Assembly: GCF_000948395.1 (NCBI RefSeq)
Contig: NZ_JYFN01000009.1
Location: 1 to 57,049, forward strand
Source of the DNA: Frankia torreyi
GTDB lineage: Bacteria; Actinomycetota; Actinomycetes; Frankiales; Frankiaceae
DNA length: 57,049 nt
Direction of reading: 5' to 3'
In this document: positions 49,367 to 57,049 of the stretch, one piece after another
Numbering within the stretch: position 1 is the first letter of the stretch
Layout of the letters: each line of letters starts with the position of its first letter
The notes under the pieces: generated by a model
Databases searched by the model: none
Told to the model about the DNA's origin: nothing
What the model saw: only the letters and a program-made list of their open reading frames with translations
Made by a program: the position numbers and the translations under genes

Positions 49367-52300
49367 GTGCTCGACGGCTTCCAGTTCCACCGCATCCTGG
49401 CCACCCCGCGGCGCCCGGAGGGGACCGACCGTCCCGACCCCGTCCCGCCCGCGCTGTTCGCCGCGCTCGTGGGTGCGCACGCCGAGCTGACCTCGCTCGA
49501 CGCCGGCCCGGCCGCGCCGGGCGTCGCTGTCGCCTGGCTGCGCGGGCCGGGCGAGTCCCACATCCGCTTCCTCGCCGGCGGCCGGCCCTACTTCCCCCCG
49601 GGCACCATCCCTGCGGCCGAGGCCGAGGCCGCGGCCGCCCCGCCGCCCCCGACCATCCCACCGGGCCCGACGTCCCCGCCACCGGGCGGCGGGTGGCCGG
49701 ATTCCGAGGGCGGAGGGCTGCCGGCGCTCCCGCCCTTTCCCGGGCCGCCCCGCCCCGGCCGGCCCCGGCCCGCGTCGGCGCCGCGGGCGGCCGGACCGGC
49801 CCCGCTGCTCTACCCGCCCGGATCGACGGCCGTCGCGCTGGCGCCCGGCGCCGTCCTCGACGACCTCGCCCGTTTCCCGTACTGGCTGCGCTGCGGTGGC
49901 GCCCCGGACGCGCTGTGGGCGCCCGGACCAGGCGGGGAGGGCGGCAACCAACCCCCGGCCGGCGCGCGGCGCGGCTCGTTCGACGACTACGCCGCCCACC
50001 TCGTCGGCCCGTTCGCTTGGCTGGTGCTGGCCTGGCCGGTTGCGCCGCGTCGCCTCACCGAGGAACGCGACGCCCTCGCCCGCAGCATCCCCGCGCTGCG
50101 CCTGCGCGAGCACGACCAGGACGCCCGGCTCGACCTGGAACGGGCCGAGCGCCGCCACCGGGAGCTTGGCCGCGCCGCGGCCAGCGGGATGTGGGACGTC
50201 GAGATCCTCGTCGGCGGGGCCAGCAGGGCCGGCGCGTTCTCTCTGGCGGCGCTGCTGTGCAGCTCCAGCGATCTCGACGAGCTGCCCTACACGCTGCGCC
50301 CGTTGGGCCCCGCGACGTCGTTCGCCGGTGTCCGGGCGCCGCGGCCGGCGGATCCCGCGGACGGGGCGGAGCGCAGCCCGTTCCGGGCCGGCGCCGAGCT
50401 GCTCGCGGCGCTGGCCCGCCCGCCCGGCCGGGAACTTCCTGGCATCACGCTCATCACCCCGCACACGTTCGACGTGACGCCGGAGGGCCCGGACGGCAAC
50501 GGGCCCGCGGATCCCCGCGGCGCCCCCGGGGCGGTGCGGCTCGGCGACGTCCTCGACGCCGGCTGGTCGCCGGCCGGCACGCTCGCCGTCCCCCGGTCCA
50601 CGCTCAACCGACATGCGTTCGTCTGCGGCGCCACCGGCTCCGGGAAGTCGCAGACCGTGCGGTCGCTGCTGGAGTCGCTGGCGCGCGCCCCGGCGCCGGT
50701 GCCGTGGCTGGTGCTGGAGCCGGCGAAGGCGGAGTACGCGCGGATGGCGGGTCGGCTGGCCGACCTCACCGGACCGCTCACCGGACCGCCGGAGGGCGGG
50801 GACGCGGGAGCCGACTGCGCGGGCGGGCTCGGCGCGGGCGGGCTCGGCGCGGGGAGCGTCGGGGATGCCGTGCGGCCCGGTGAGGTGCTTGTCATCCGGC
50901 CTGGCCGGCTTGACGCGGCGCCGGCGTCACTGAACCCGTTGGAGCCGGAGGCCGGCTTCCCCTTGCAGAGCCACCTCGACCTGGTCCGCGCGCTGTTCCT
51001 CGCCGCGTTCGAGGCGCATGAGCCGTTCCCCCAGGTCCTGGCCCGGGCACTCACCGTCTGCTACCGGGATCTGGGCTGGAACCTGGTGCTCGACCGGCCC
51101 GAGCCGCCGCACCGGCCGCGGTTCCGCGTCCGCGGGCCGGACGCGGACGCGCCGGTCGAGGCGCGGCGGCGCTACCCGACCCTCGGCGACCTGCAGCGAA
51201 CCGCCGCCAGGGTGGTGGAGAACATCGGCTACGGGGCGGAGGTCACCGCCGACGTCCGCGGGTTCGTCGACGTGCGCATCGGCAGCCTGCGGGAGGGCAG
51301 CCCGGGACGGTTCTTCGAGGGTGGCCATCCCATCGACATCGGCGCCCTGCTGACCCGCAACGTCGTCATCGAGCTCGAGGACATCACCAGCGACCAGGAC
51401 AAGGCGTTCCTGCTCGGGGCGGTTCTCATCCGCATCGTGGAGCACCTGCGGGTCCGGTTCGGGGCCGCCGGCGCCGGCGGGCTACGGCACGTCCTCGTCG
51501 TCGAGGAGGCGCACCGGCTGCTCAAGAACGTCACCGACGGGCCGGCCGCGGCCGCGGTGGAGCTGTTCGCCTCCCTGCTCGCCGAGATCCGCGCCTACGG
51601 CGAGGGCCTCGTCGTCGTGGAGCAGATCCCGGCGAAGATCCTGCCCGACGTCATCAAGAACACCGCGCTGAAGGTGATGCATCGCCTGCCGGCCGCTGAC
51701 GACCGGGAGGCCGTCGGCGCCACGATGAACCTGCGCCCGGAGCAGTCCGAGGCCGTCGTGGCGCTGCCCGCCGGGGTGGCCGCCGTCAGCGTGGACGGCA
51801 TGGACCGTCCGGTGCTGGCCCGGATGGTCGCCGGTGACGCACGGGAGTCCCCGCATCTCGCCCGCTACGACCGGGTTCCGCTGGCCGGCCGGCGCAGCCT
51901 GCACTGCGGCGCGGCGTGCGCCCTCGGGCGGGCCTGCACCCTGGAGGAGACCGAGACGGCGGCGCTGGCCGCCCACGACGCCCGGCTGGTGCTCTGGGTC
52001 GAGGCGGTCGCGGCCCACCAGGTGATGGGCTTCGCCCACGTGCTGGGCCTCGCGCCGTTCGCCCCCTCGCCAGCGCTGCGCGCGATGCTGGCCGCGCAGC
52101 CGCCGCGGCGGCTCGACTGCCTGCTCGCGCACGCCACCGACCGGGCCACCGACGCCCGAGCCCGGCTGCTGCGCCCGTCCGTCGATCCGGACGACTTCGC
52201 CGCCGCGCTGCGCGCCACGCTGCGCCGGTTGCTGGTCGGGCCGCCCGCCGACGCGCCGGTGGACTCCCGGCGGTTCACCGCGGGCGTCTACCGCTGGCAG

Positions 52301-52690
52301 GACGTCCGGCTGGCGCTCGGCGAGGCCGTGCGCCGGCAGGGTCCGGACGCGGGCCCCCACCCGCTCACCTCGTCCTGGCACGACCGCGGCCTGGCCGTCG
52401 CCGGCGGCACGATCGGCGAGCAGCTCGCCTGGCTGCGCGCCAGCCCGATCTACACGGGCGGCGAGGACCAGGTCAGCGTCGGCGACGTGACGGCGAGCGG
52501 GCTGGTCGACGCGGTGCGGGAGCTCGCCGGCGGGACGGCTGCCGGGGCCGTCGGGATCGCGCTGGAGCACGCCTGCACCGGGCCTGGCCTGGCGGACCTG
52601 GTCGACCAGATCGCCAACCTCGTCGAGACGGGCACGGGCGGCCCGCTGGCCGGACCCGAGGCGCCGGAGTCGGCCGCGGCCGGCCGGTGA
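49367..52690 (+). CDS. HerA/VirD4-like (DUF87) ATPase, first gene of a coupled operon
   Basis: 1107 residues. An N-terminal 400-residue part with a Pro-rich linker (about 85-125) and a helical segment rich in charged residues (LREHDQDARLDLERAERRH) precedes the ATPase. Walker A is CGATGSGKSQT near 421, Walker B HVLVVEEAHRLL near 707, then AEIRAYGEGLVVVEQIPAKIL, the sensor pattern of HerA translocases. A Cys cluster (LHCGAACALGRAC, about 846) may bind a metal. HerA-type enzymes pump or resect DNA or act in conjugation and phage defence; no NurA nuclease lies adjacent. GTG 49367 is a best guess as no strong ribosome site is seen. The stop overlaps the next gene (GTGA). Confidence 0.85.
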   Translation: MLDGFQFHRILATPRRPEGTDRPDPVPPALFAALVGAHAELTSLDAGPAAPGVAVAWLRGPGESHIRFLAGGRPYFPPGTIPAAEAEAAAAPPPPTIPPGPTSPPPGGGWPDSEGGGLPALPPFPGPPRPGRPRPASAPRAAGPAPLLYPPGSTAVALAPGAVLDDLARFPYWLRCGGAPDALWAPGPGGEGGNQPPAGARRGSFDDYAAHLVGPFAWLVLAWPVAPRRLTEERDALARSIPALRLREHDQDARLDLERAERRHRELGRAAASGMWDVEILVGGASRAGAFSLAALLCSSSDLDELPYTLRPLGPATSFAGVRAPRPADPADGAERSPFRAGAELLAALARPPGRELPGITLITPHTFDVTPEGPDGNGPADPRGAPGAVRLGDVLDAGWSPAGTLAVPRSTLNRHAFVCGATGSGKSQTVRSLLESLARAPAPVPWLVLEPAKAEYARMAGRLADLTGPLTGPPEGGDAGADCAGGLGAGGLGAGSVGDAVRPGEVLVIRPGRLDAAPASLNPLEPEAGFPLQSHLDLVRALFLAAFEAHEPFPQVLARALTVCYRDLGWNLVLDRPEPPHRPRFRVRGPDADAPVEARRRYPTLGDLQRTAARVVENIGYGAEVTADVRGFVDVRIGSLREGSPGRFFEGGHPIDIGALLTRNVVIELEDITSDQDKAFLLGAVLIRIVEHLRVRFGAAGAGGLRHVLVVEEAHRLLKNVTDGPAAAAVELFASLLAEIRAYGEGLVVVEQIPAKILPDVIKNTALKVMHRLPAADDREAVGATMNLRPEQSEAVVALPAGVAAVSVDGMDRPVLARMVAGDARESPHLARYDRVPLAGRRSLHCGAACALGRACTLEETETAALAAHDARLVLWVEAVAAHQVMGFAHVLGLAPFAPSPALRAMLAAQPPRRLDCLLAHATDRATDARARLLRPSVDPDDFAAALRATLRRLLVGPPADAPVDSRRFTAGVYRWQDVRLALGEAVRRQGPDAGPHPLTSSWHDRGLAVAGGTIGEQLAWLRASPIYTGGEDQVSVGDVTASGLVDAVRELAGGTAAGAVGIALEHACTGPGLADLVDQIANLVETGTGGPLAGPEAPESAAAGR

Positions 52691-52941
52691 GAGCGTTGCC
52701 CGGTGAGGAGTCGGGGAAGTTCCCCGCCGGGACCGGCACGCTGGTGGCGTTGGCTCCCGGCCACGTCGAACAGGGTGACGGAACGGCGGCCGCGGTCGCG
52801 GGCGTCAGAACGCGACAGAACGGACACTCGACGCCATACTGGAGACGGAGGGATTTGGTCTCGCCACGGGGCGTGCTCGCCAGCAACGGCGGCGCGGTGG
52901 GCCGGGCGATGCACAGGCTGGCGGGCCAGGTCCTGCCGTGA
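52687..52941 (+). CDS. 84-residue protein coupled to both neighbours
   Basis: GTG 52687 overlaps the HerA-like stop (GTGA) and its own TGA (52939-52941) overlaps the next GTG (GTGA). A frame that fits both four-base overlaps exactly is unlikely to be chance. The peptide starts VRALPGEESGKFPAGTGTLV and has a basic middle (TPYWRRRDLVSPRGV) and a Gly/Ala-rich end; no membrane helix or known motif. It may be a small subunit or adaptor of the ATPase pair (inference). Confidence 0.6.
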   Translation: MRALPGEESGKFPAGTGTLVALAPGHVEQGDGTAAAVAGVRTRQNGHSTPYWRRRDLVSPRGVLASNGGAVGRAMHRLAGQVLP

Positions 52942-55343
52942 CGCGACTGGCGGGGGTCACGATGGGAGGCGCAGCCCTGACGGCGGCGGAGGCCCAGCTC
53001 ATCCAGGGACTGTTCGTCCCTCGGGAACGCTGGGGGTGGGAGTTCGTCGACGGCGGCCCGCCGACGCCGAGCCCGCTCGCCGACGAACGCCCCGTCTGGA
53101 CGCCACCGGCGCTGCCCGACCTGACCGAGCTGGCCGCCCGGCGGGACCGGTCGCTGCGGTCGCTGTGGAAACGGCTGCCGGTACCCGCGGCCTTCGTCGT
53201 CTTCGGGGTGCTGCTGGCGTCCGAGGGCGGGCTGTTCTTCGTGCCGGCCGGGTTGGTCCTCGCGCTGCTCGCCGGCCTGCCCCCGCTGGTGCGCCACCGG
53301 CGGCTGGTGCGCGCCCGGCGCCGGACGGCGACGGCGACGGCGACCGCCCGCGCCGCCCACGAGCAGGCGGTGGTGTCCTGGCGGGCCGAGATCGACGCGC
53401 ACATCCGGGCCGACGAGCGGCGCCGGGAGGCCGCCAGCAGCTTCTTCCCCATCGTGACGCCGGCCGCGACCCCGCGGGTCGACGTCTTCGGCGGCGACGG
53501 CAACGGCTGGGCCAGCCTGTTGGCCACCGCCGGCTGCTCGGTGCTCACCGGCGGCACCGGCATCCTGCTGGTGGACCTGAGCGAGCGGACGGTCGGCGGC
53601 GGGTTGGCGCGGCTGGCCGGGCAGGCCCGCTGGCCCGTCGAGTCCTGGGACCTGCCCCGCCAGCTCGACGAGGTCGCGCTGCTCGACGGGCTCGGCCCGC
53701 GGGAGACCGGCGAGCTCGTGGCGGACGCCTTCGGCCCGACCCGCGAGGGCGATCAGGACCATCACCGCCGGGCGCTGCACGCCGACCTGGTGAGCACGGT
53801 CGGTCAGGTCCTCGGCGAGCGGCTGACCTTCCGCCGGCTCGCCGAGGGCCTGCGCGTGCTGGAGGGTCTCGACGACGGCACGGCGGCCGCGGCGTTGTCG
53901 ACGGCCGAGGCCGGTGCGCTCGTCGGCCGGATGAACGCCTTCGGCCGCGGCGAGCGGATCCCCGACGAGCTGCGTTACCTGCGTTCCTCGCTGGAGGCCC
54001 TCTGCCCGCCGGACGCCTCGGCCGTGGCCGCGCAACGGGCGGCGATCGCCGGCGGGCCGGGCGCCGGCGGCCTGCGGCGGCTGGCGACATGGTGGCCCGT
54101 CCAGGGGCTGCGGGTGATGGCGACCTCCAGCCGCACGTCGTCGACGCATCACAAGGAGCTCGCCGACCGGCTGGTCATCCAGGCGGTCCTCCACCAGCTT
54201 CGTCGCCGCGAGCTCGCCCCCGCCGCCGGGCGGGACATGCTGGTCGTCGCCGGAGCGGACCATCTCGGCCGACCCGTGCTGGGCGGCCTCGCCCGGCACG
54301 CCGAGATCGCCGGGGTACGCCTCGTGCTGCTCTTCGAACGGCTCGCCGACGACGCCGAGCGGGTCCTGGGCAGCCAGGGCGGATCGACGATCATCATGCG
54401 GCTCGGCAACGGCAAGGACGCGACAACCGCGGCGGAGTTCATCGGCCGCGGTCACAGGTTCGTCATGTCCCAGGTGACCACGCAGGTCGGGCGGAGCTTC
54501 ACGACGGGCGACAGCGACAGCGTCGGCTACTCCGACGGCACCTCCGACACCACCGGCACCAGCGGCGGGTCGAGTCGGACCTACGACCGCACCCGCCTGC
54601 TGCCCTGGCTGCAGAACACCTCCACGAACACCGGCTGGCAGGAATCCGTGACGACGTCACGCTCGCAGACCTGGCAGCGCACGACGAACACCTCGGTCAG
54701 CGACTCGACGAACGACGGCAGCACCACCCAGCGGGTGTATGAGTTCCTCATTGAGCCCACCACCGTGCAGACCCTGCCGACCACCGCCTTCCTGCTGGTC
54801 AGCCCGGTCGACGGGCCGGGTCGGGTGATCTCGGGCGACTGTAACCCCGGCACCGTGCTGCTGCCCCGGGTCTCGCCGGTGGACCGCTGGTCGGCGGCCC
54901 GGGGTGCCGCCGGGGCCGCGGGGGCGCAGGCGGCACCCCGGGCGCCGGGCGCCACCCCCCTCGCCGAGCCTCCCGCACCGTCGGCGCAGCTCCCGGTCGG
55001 TGGGGCGGCGGGCCGGCGGGATGGGGCCCGACCGCGTCCGATCGGCACCGCGGCGCCCGACGCCTACCCGAGCCTCGCCGTGGCCGCGGAGGAGCTGGCC
55101 TACCGGCTGGCCCCACCGCCGCCACGGCCCGGCCACCCTGCCGGCCCCGTCCCCGGCCCCGGCCGGGTGGCCGGCGGCTGGGTGCCGACCGGAGTGCAGC
55201 CGGCGTCGGGCCCGGGCCCGCAGGCCGGGGGCTCCGGGCGGCCCGTGGAGGACTCCCCGGCCGACGGGCGGCCACGCGAGGAGGGGAGGCCGCCGCGCAG
55301 GGGCCGGCGCCGCCTCAGCGGGCAGCCGCCGAACCCGGCGTGA
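52938..55343 (+). CDS. Membrane-anchored VirD4/TraG-like protein with degenerate P-loop
   Basis: 801 residues. Two membrane helices lie at about 75-115 (AAFVVFGVLLASEGGLFFV, LVLALLAGLPPLV). The core follows with a FGGDGNGWASLL segment where a translocase Walker A would be, but the Lys is replaced by Trp. A Walker-B-like DMLVVAGADHLG follows, then GHRFVMSQVTTQVGRSFTTG and a long Ser/Thr-rich segment (about 515-600), and the tail motif LVSPVDGPGRVISGDCNPG. The C-terminal 140 residues are Pro/Gly-rich and disordered. It is likely an inactive partner that fixes the HerA-like ATPase to the membrane (inference). GTG 52938 is coupled to the small gene; ATG 52962 is an alternative. Confidence 0.78.
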   Translation: MTRLAGVTMGGAALTAAEAQLIQGLFVPRERWGWEFVDGGPPTPSPLADERPVWTPPALPDLTELAARRDRSLRSLWKRLPVPAAFVVFGVLLASEGGLFFVPAGLVLALLAGLPPLVRHRRLVRARRRTATATATARAAHEQAVVSWRAEIDAHIRADERRREAASSFFPIVTPAATPRVDVFGGDGNGWASLLATAGCSVLTGGTGILLVDLSERTVGGGLARLAGQARWPVESWDLPRQLDEVALLDGLGPRETGELVADAFGPTREGDQDHHRRALHADLVSTVGQVLGERLTFRRLAEGLRVLEGLDDGTAAAALSTAEAGALVGRMNAFGRGERIPDELRYLRSSLEALCPPDASAVAAQRAAIAGGPGAGGLRRLATWWPVQGLRVMATSSRTSSTHHKELADRLVIQAVLHQLRRRELAPAAGRDMLVVAGADHLGRPVLGGLARHAEIAGVRLVLLFERLADDAERVLGSQGGSTIIMRLGNGKDATTAAEFIGRGHRFVMSQVTTQVGRSFTTGDSDSVGYSDGTSDTTGTSGGSSRTYDRTRLLPWLQNTSTNTGWQESVTTSRSQTWQRTTNTSVSDSTNDGSTTQRVYEFLIEPTTVQTLPTTAFLLVSPVDGPGRVISGDCNPGTVLLPRVSPVDRWSAARGAAGAAGAQAAPRAPGATPLAEPPAPSAQLPVGGAAGRRDGARPRPIGTAAPDAYPSLAVAAEELAYRLAPPPPRPGHPAGPVPGPGRVAGGWVPTGVQPASGPGPQAGGSGRPVEDSPADGRPREEGRPPRRGRRRLSGQPPNPA

Positions 55344-55417
55344 CCGGCGCGCACCGTCCAACCGGCGCGCCCCGTCCAACCGGCGAACACTGCGTGGCCG
55401 GCGAACACGGCACGCAG

Positions 55418-55426
55418 TTATCCACA
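55418..55426 (+). promoter_or_regulatory. TTATCCACA DnaA-box nonamer
   Basis: A perfect TTATCCACA (E. coli-type DnaA box) directly before an A-rich patch and the AbiEi-like start region. Orientation and position match the two TTGTCCACA sites before the other AbiEi-like gene. Confidence 0.6.
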
Positions 55427-55476
55427 ACCAAAAAAAGATGCTGGCCCAACGGAAGAACAACCGTCATCGTCTTCTC

Positions 55477-56406
55477 ATGGCCCATAACCCTGGCCGACTC
55501 TCCTGGCAGGAGATCGCCACCCCCCAGGCCGGCGTGATCACAATCCGCGACGCGGTCGCCGCCGGCATCACCCGTACCGAGATCCGCCGACGCCTCGATG
55601 ACGGCCGCTGGCGGCAGCCCGTCCGCGGCGTCCTGATCACCGACCTCAACCCCGCCACCGGCCCGCAGCACCTGTGGGTCGCAGTGCAGGCCATCGGGCC
55701 GGATGCAGTGCTCGCGGGCGGATGTGCGGCGGCGCTCGCCGGGCTGGTCGGCCACGACCCTCAGCCGGTGACCGTGCTCATCCCGGCCGACCGCCGTGTC
55801 AGCGCTCCGCCGGGGGTACTGCTACGGCACAGCGCGCGCCTGGAATCCAGCGAGATCGACCCGCTCCGGCTGCCCCGGCGGACCACACCGGCCCGGTCCC
55901 TGATCGACATGGCGGAGTGGGCGGCGTCCCGGGCCCTGGCGCAGGACGTCCTCTGCGACGCAGTGCGCCAACAGATCGTCACCGTCCGCGGCCTGCGCGA
56001 GGCGTTGTCCCGCCGCGGCCCGATCAGCCGGCGCACGCTGATCGCCGAGACGCTGGATCGGCTCGGCGCGGACGCGCCGCACCTCACCGAGATCATGTTC
56101 CGCCGGATCGAGCGGCGGCGCGAGCTGCCCCCGGCGGGCTATCGGGTCGAGGGTCCGGCGGACGAGCCGACCTCGCGGCTGACCGTGCGCTACGAGCCGT
56201 GGCGGGTGCGGGTCGAGGTCGCGGTCGAACCGACCGCGAACCGGCTGATCACCCAACGTGATCCCAGTCAGGACATCCTGGTCCGGTTGCCGGCGCACCT
56301 GCTGCGGACCGCGCCGGACGACGCCGCCGACATCGTCGCCGAGGCCCTGCGCGAACGGGGCTGGGTGCCGCCGACGGATCACCCCCAGCGGGCCCTGGCC
56401 TCCTGA
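55477..56406 (+). CDS. AbiEi-like antitoxin-domain protein, second copy
   Basis: 309 residues. The N-terminal winged helix (GVITIRDAVAAGITRTEIRRR, then RWRQPVRGVLIT) is shared with the protein at 25550, as are the following LAGGCAAALAGLVGH and RTTPARSLIDMAEWA segments. The C-terminal nuclease-like part is much diverged: the acidic EADG motif is absent and the end reads DPSQDILVRLPAHLL. So if DUF559 enzymes are nucleases, this copy is probably inactive. ATG 55438, 39 bases upstream and behind an A7 run, is an equally possible start. No toxin partner is adjacent. Confidence 0.75.
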   Translation: MAHNPGRLSWQEIATPQAGVITIRDAVAAGITRTEIRRRLDDGRWRQPVRGVLITDLNPATGPQHLWVAVQAIGPDAVLAGGCAAALAGLVGHDPQPVTVLIPADRRVSAPPGVLLRHSARLESSEIDPLRLPRRTTPARSLIDMAEWAASRALAQDVLCDAVRQQIVTVRGLREALSRRGPISRRTLIAETLDRLGADAPHLTEIMFRRIERRRELPPAGYRVEGPADEPTSRLTVRYEPWRVRVEVAVEPTANRLITQRDPSQDILVRLPAHLLRTAPDDAADIVAEALRERGWVPPTDHPQRALAS

Positions 56407-56412
56407 CGAGGA

Positions 56413-56429
56413 GGCCACCGCAGGTGGCC
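56413..56429. terminator. Hairpin after the AbiEi-like gene
   Basis: GGCCACC and GGTGGCC form a perfect 7-bp stem around a GCA loop, seven bases beyond the stop codon. It lacks a U tract, but its place before the riboswitch fits a terminator insulating the thiamine-regulated unit. Confidence 0.5.
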
Positions 56430-56477
56430 GGAGGGGTTGGCGGCGGCCTGATCTTGCCGTAACTTTGAGCGAACGTT

Positions 56478-56575
56478 GCGGGAGCTTCCACCCGAGGAGG
56501 CTGAGAGGGCGGCTGGGCAGAAGCCCGGTGCCGCCGACCGCCTGAACCTGTCCGGGTAATTCCGGCGTAGGGAGT
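56478..56575 (+). ncRNA. TPP (thiamine pyrophosphate) riboswitch
   Basis: The aptamer core is clear: GAGGCTGAGAG (56496-56506) on the 5' side, an extended P3 arm (GGGCGGC...GCCGCC), and the 3' side CTGAACCTG, CCGGGTAATTCCGG, CGTAGGGAG (56542-56574). These are the conserved thi-box elements that bind thiamine pyrophosphate and shut off downstream thiamine synthesis or transport. The 3' P1 strand holds a GGGAG that could be the ribosome site of the next ATG (56577), which would give direct translational control. Confidence 0.93.
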
Positions 56576-56576
56576 G

Positions 56577-56726
56577 ATGGCCGTGGCGCGTCCGGCTCCC
56601 ATCGGCTCCATCGGCCGCTCGCGGGCGCTGCTGTGCCCGCCGGCACCGGGCCGTCCGGCGGCGCCCTACCGCCCGCCGGCACCGCCACCAGGTGCGACGG
56701 ACCCGGGCGGCGGGACGGCGCGCTAG
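56577..56726 (+). CDS. Short ORF directly after the TPP riboswitch
   Basis: 49 residues (MAVARPAPIGSIGRSRALLCPP...), Pro/Ala/Gly-rich, with its ribosome site (GGGAG) inside the riboswitch P1 strand. Composition is poor for a real enzyme and the normal thi gene would be longer. It may be a leader peptide or a chance frame. Confidence 0.3.
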   Translation: MAVARPAPIGSIGRSRALLCPPAPGRPAAPYRPPAPPPGATDPGGGTAR

Positions 56727-56817
56727 CGTCCCGCGCGGCCGGCCGCCGCGGTCCCGCGGCCGATCGGCCAGTCCCACTCGGCCGGGCAAGCACCCGGCCG
56801 GGGTCTCATGCGGCCGG

Positions 56818-56862
56818 CCGCCGAACCAGTCGCCGCCGAACCAGTCGCCGCCGGACCGGTCG
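56818..56862. repeat. 15-bp tandem repeat, three copies
   Basis: CCGCCGAACCAGTCG at 56818 and 56833, and a variant at 56848, in the leader between the riboswitch and the next gene. Confidence 0.9.
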
Positions 56863-56985
56863 CCACCCGGCGGGACCTCGTCCGGCGCTCATGACCCGGC
56901 GTTCGTCCCCCGACGACGGCCCACGCCGGCCGGTCGCGCACCATCGCGCGTCCGTCGTCCACATGCTCGTAGCCGCCGTAGGACC

Positions 56986-57020
56986 GCAGTAGCTCAGGGA
57001 GACGGCAGTAGCTCAGGGAG
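56986..57020. repeat. 16-bp direct repeat with 19-bp period
   Basis: GCAGTAGCTCAGGGAG at 56986-57001 and 57005-57020, immediately upstream of the ribosome site of the last gene. Confidence 0.92.
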
Positions 57021-57031
57021 GAGGAGAAGTC

Positions 57032-57049
57032 GTGTTCGCACGCCGATCG
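57032..57049 (+). CDS. First codons of the next gene (truncated)
   Basis: A strong ribosome site (GGAGGAGAAG) precedes GTG 57032, giving (M)FARRS before the window ends. An Arg pair right at the start fits a signal peptide. With the TPP riboswitch upstream, a thiamine transporter or biosynthesis gene is expected (inference). Confidence 0.5.

Larger units (their letters stand above)
56727..57031. other. Leader region before the thiamine-regulated gene
   Basis: About 300 bases. Tandem 15-bp (56818-56862) and 19-bp-period (56986-57020) repeats are the only structure I see. No gene. Confidence 0.5.

Noticed and set aside
49367-55343. Conjugative transfer region
   Set aside because: Apart from the VirD4/HerA-like proteins there is no relaxase, TraB, pilus gene, integrase or attachment site in the window.
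56986-57020. tRNA-like TAGCTCAG sequence
   Set aside because: Resembles a D-arm but occurs twice in a 19-bp period with no acceptor stem, anticodon or T arm.

Overview
The window is very GC-rich DNA with actinobacterial gene content: Ser/Thr kinase with FHA partners, HelD, a DUF2993 envelope protein, Acg-type nitroreductase, GlxA-type copper oxidase, GTG/TTG starts and many ATGA/GTGA gene overlaps. A filamentous actinomycete such as Frankia is my best guess; this is inferred from content and codon style only. I recognise no rRNA, tRNA, insertion sequence or CRISPR array.

Left part (1-11175): the 3' end of a Pro-rich membrane protein, a RelE/Phd toxin-antitoxin pair with its own promoter, and a minus-strand cluster reading GT2-GtrA fusion, three-PA14 galactose-oxidase-like copper oxidase, small secreted protein, Sco copper chaperone, cellulose-synthase-like GT2, and PMT-type glycosyltransferase. 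It looks like a surface-glycan locus in which Sco supplies copper to the GlxA-like oxidase.

Centre-left (11176-31623): a large FAD/Fe-S oxidoreductase, HelD helicase, an HhH-GPD protein, divergent Acg-like nitroreductase plus acyl-CoA dehydrogenase, a secreted triple-repeat lipoprotein divergent from a Ser/Thr kinase with an extracytoplasmic beta-propeller, an AbiEi/DUF559-like protein, a double-FHA ABC exporter (Rv1747-like) and a DUF2993 protein.

Centre-right (31853-48657): an SDR lacking its catalytic Tyr, a 51-aa membrane protein, then two glycerol-3-phosphate dehydrogenase loci about 5.5 kb apart. One is AGPS-like oxidase <-> TetR-glpD with a clear operator; the other is glpD plus an LpdA-like flavoprotein. 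Between them lie a double-module histidine kinase whose 3' end overlaps glpD antisense, and a pair of acyl-CoA dehydrogenases. NAD-type 6-phosphogluconate dehydrogenase and an L,D-transpeptidase follow.

Right end (48658-57049): a tightly coupled three-gene unit (HerA/VirD4-like ATPase, 84-aa protein, membrane-anchored protein with a degenerate P-loop) that I cannot match to a described system and consider the best candidate for something new. An AbiEi-like protein follows, preceded like its paralogue by a DnaA-box nonamer. The window ends with a TPP riboswitch and the first codons of the next gene.

Tandem minisatellites are scattered throughout. Those inside genes have unit lengths divisible by three (6, 12, 15, 18); several intergenic ones do not (16, 17, 19, 20).
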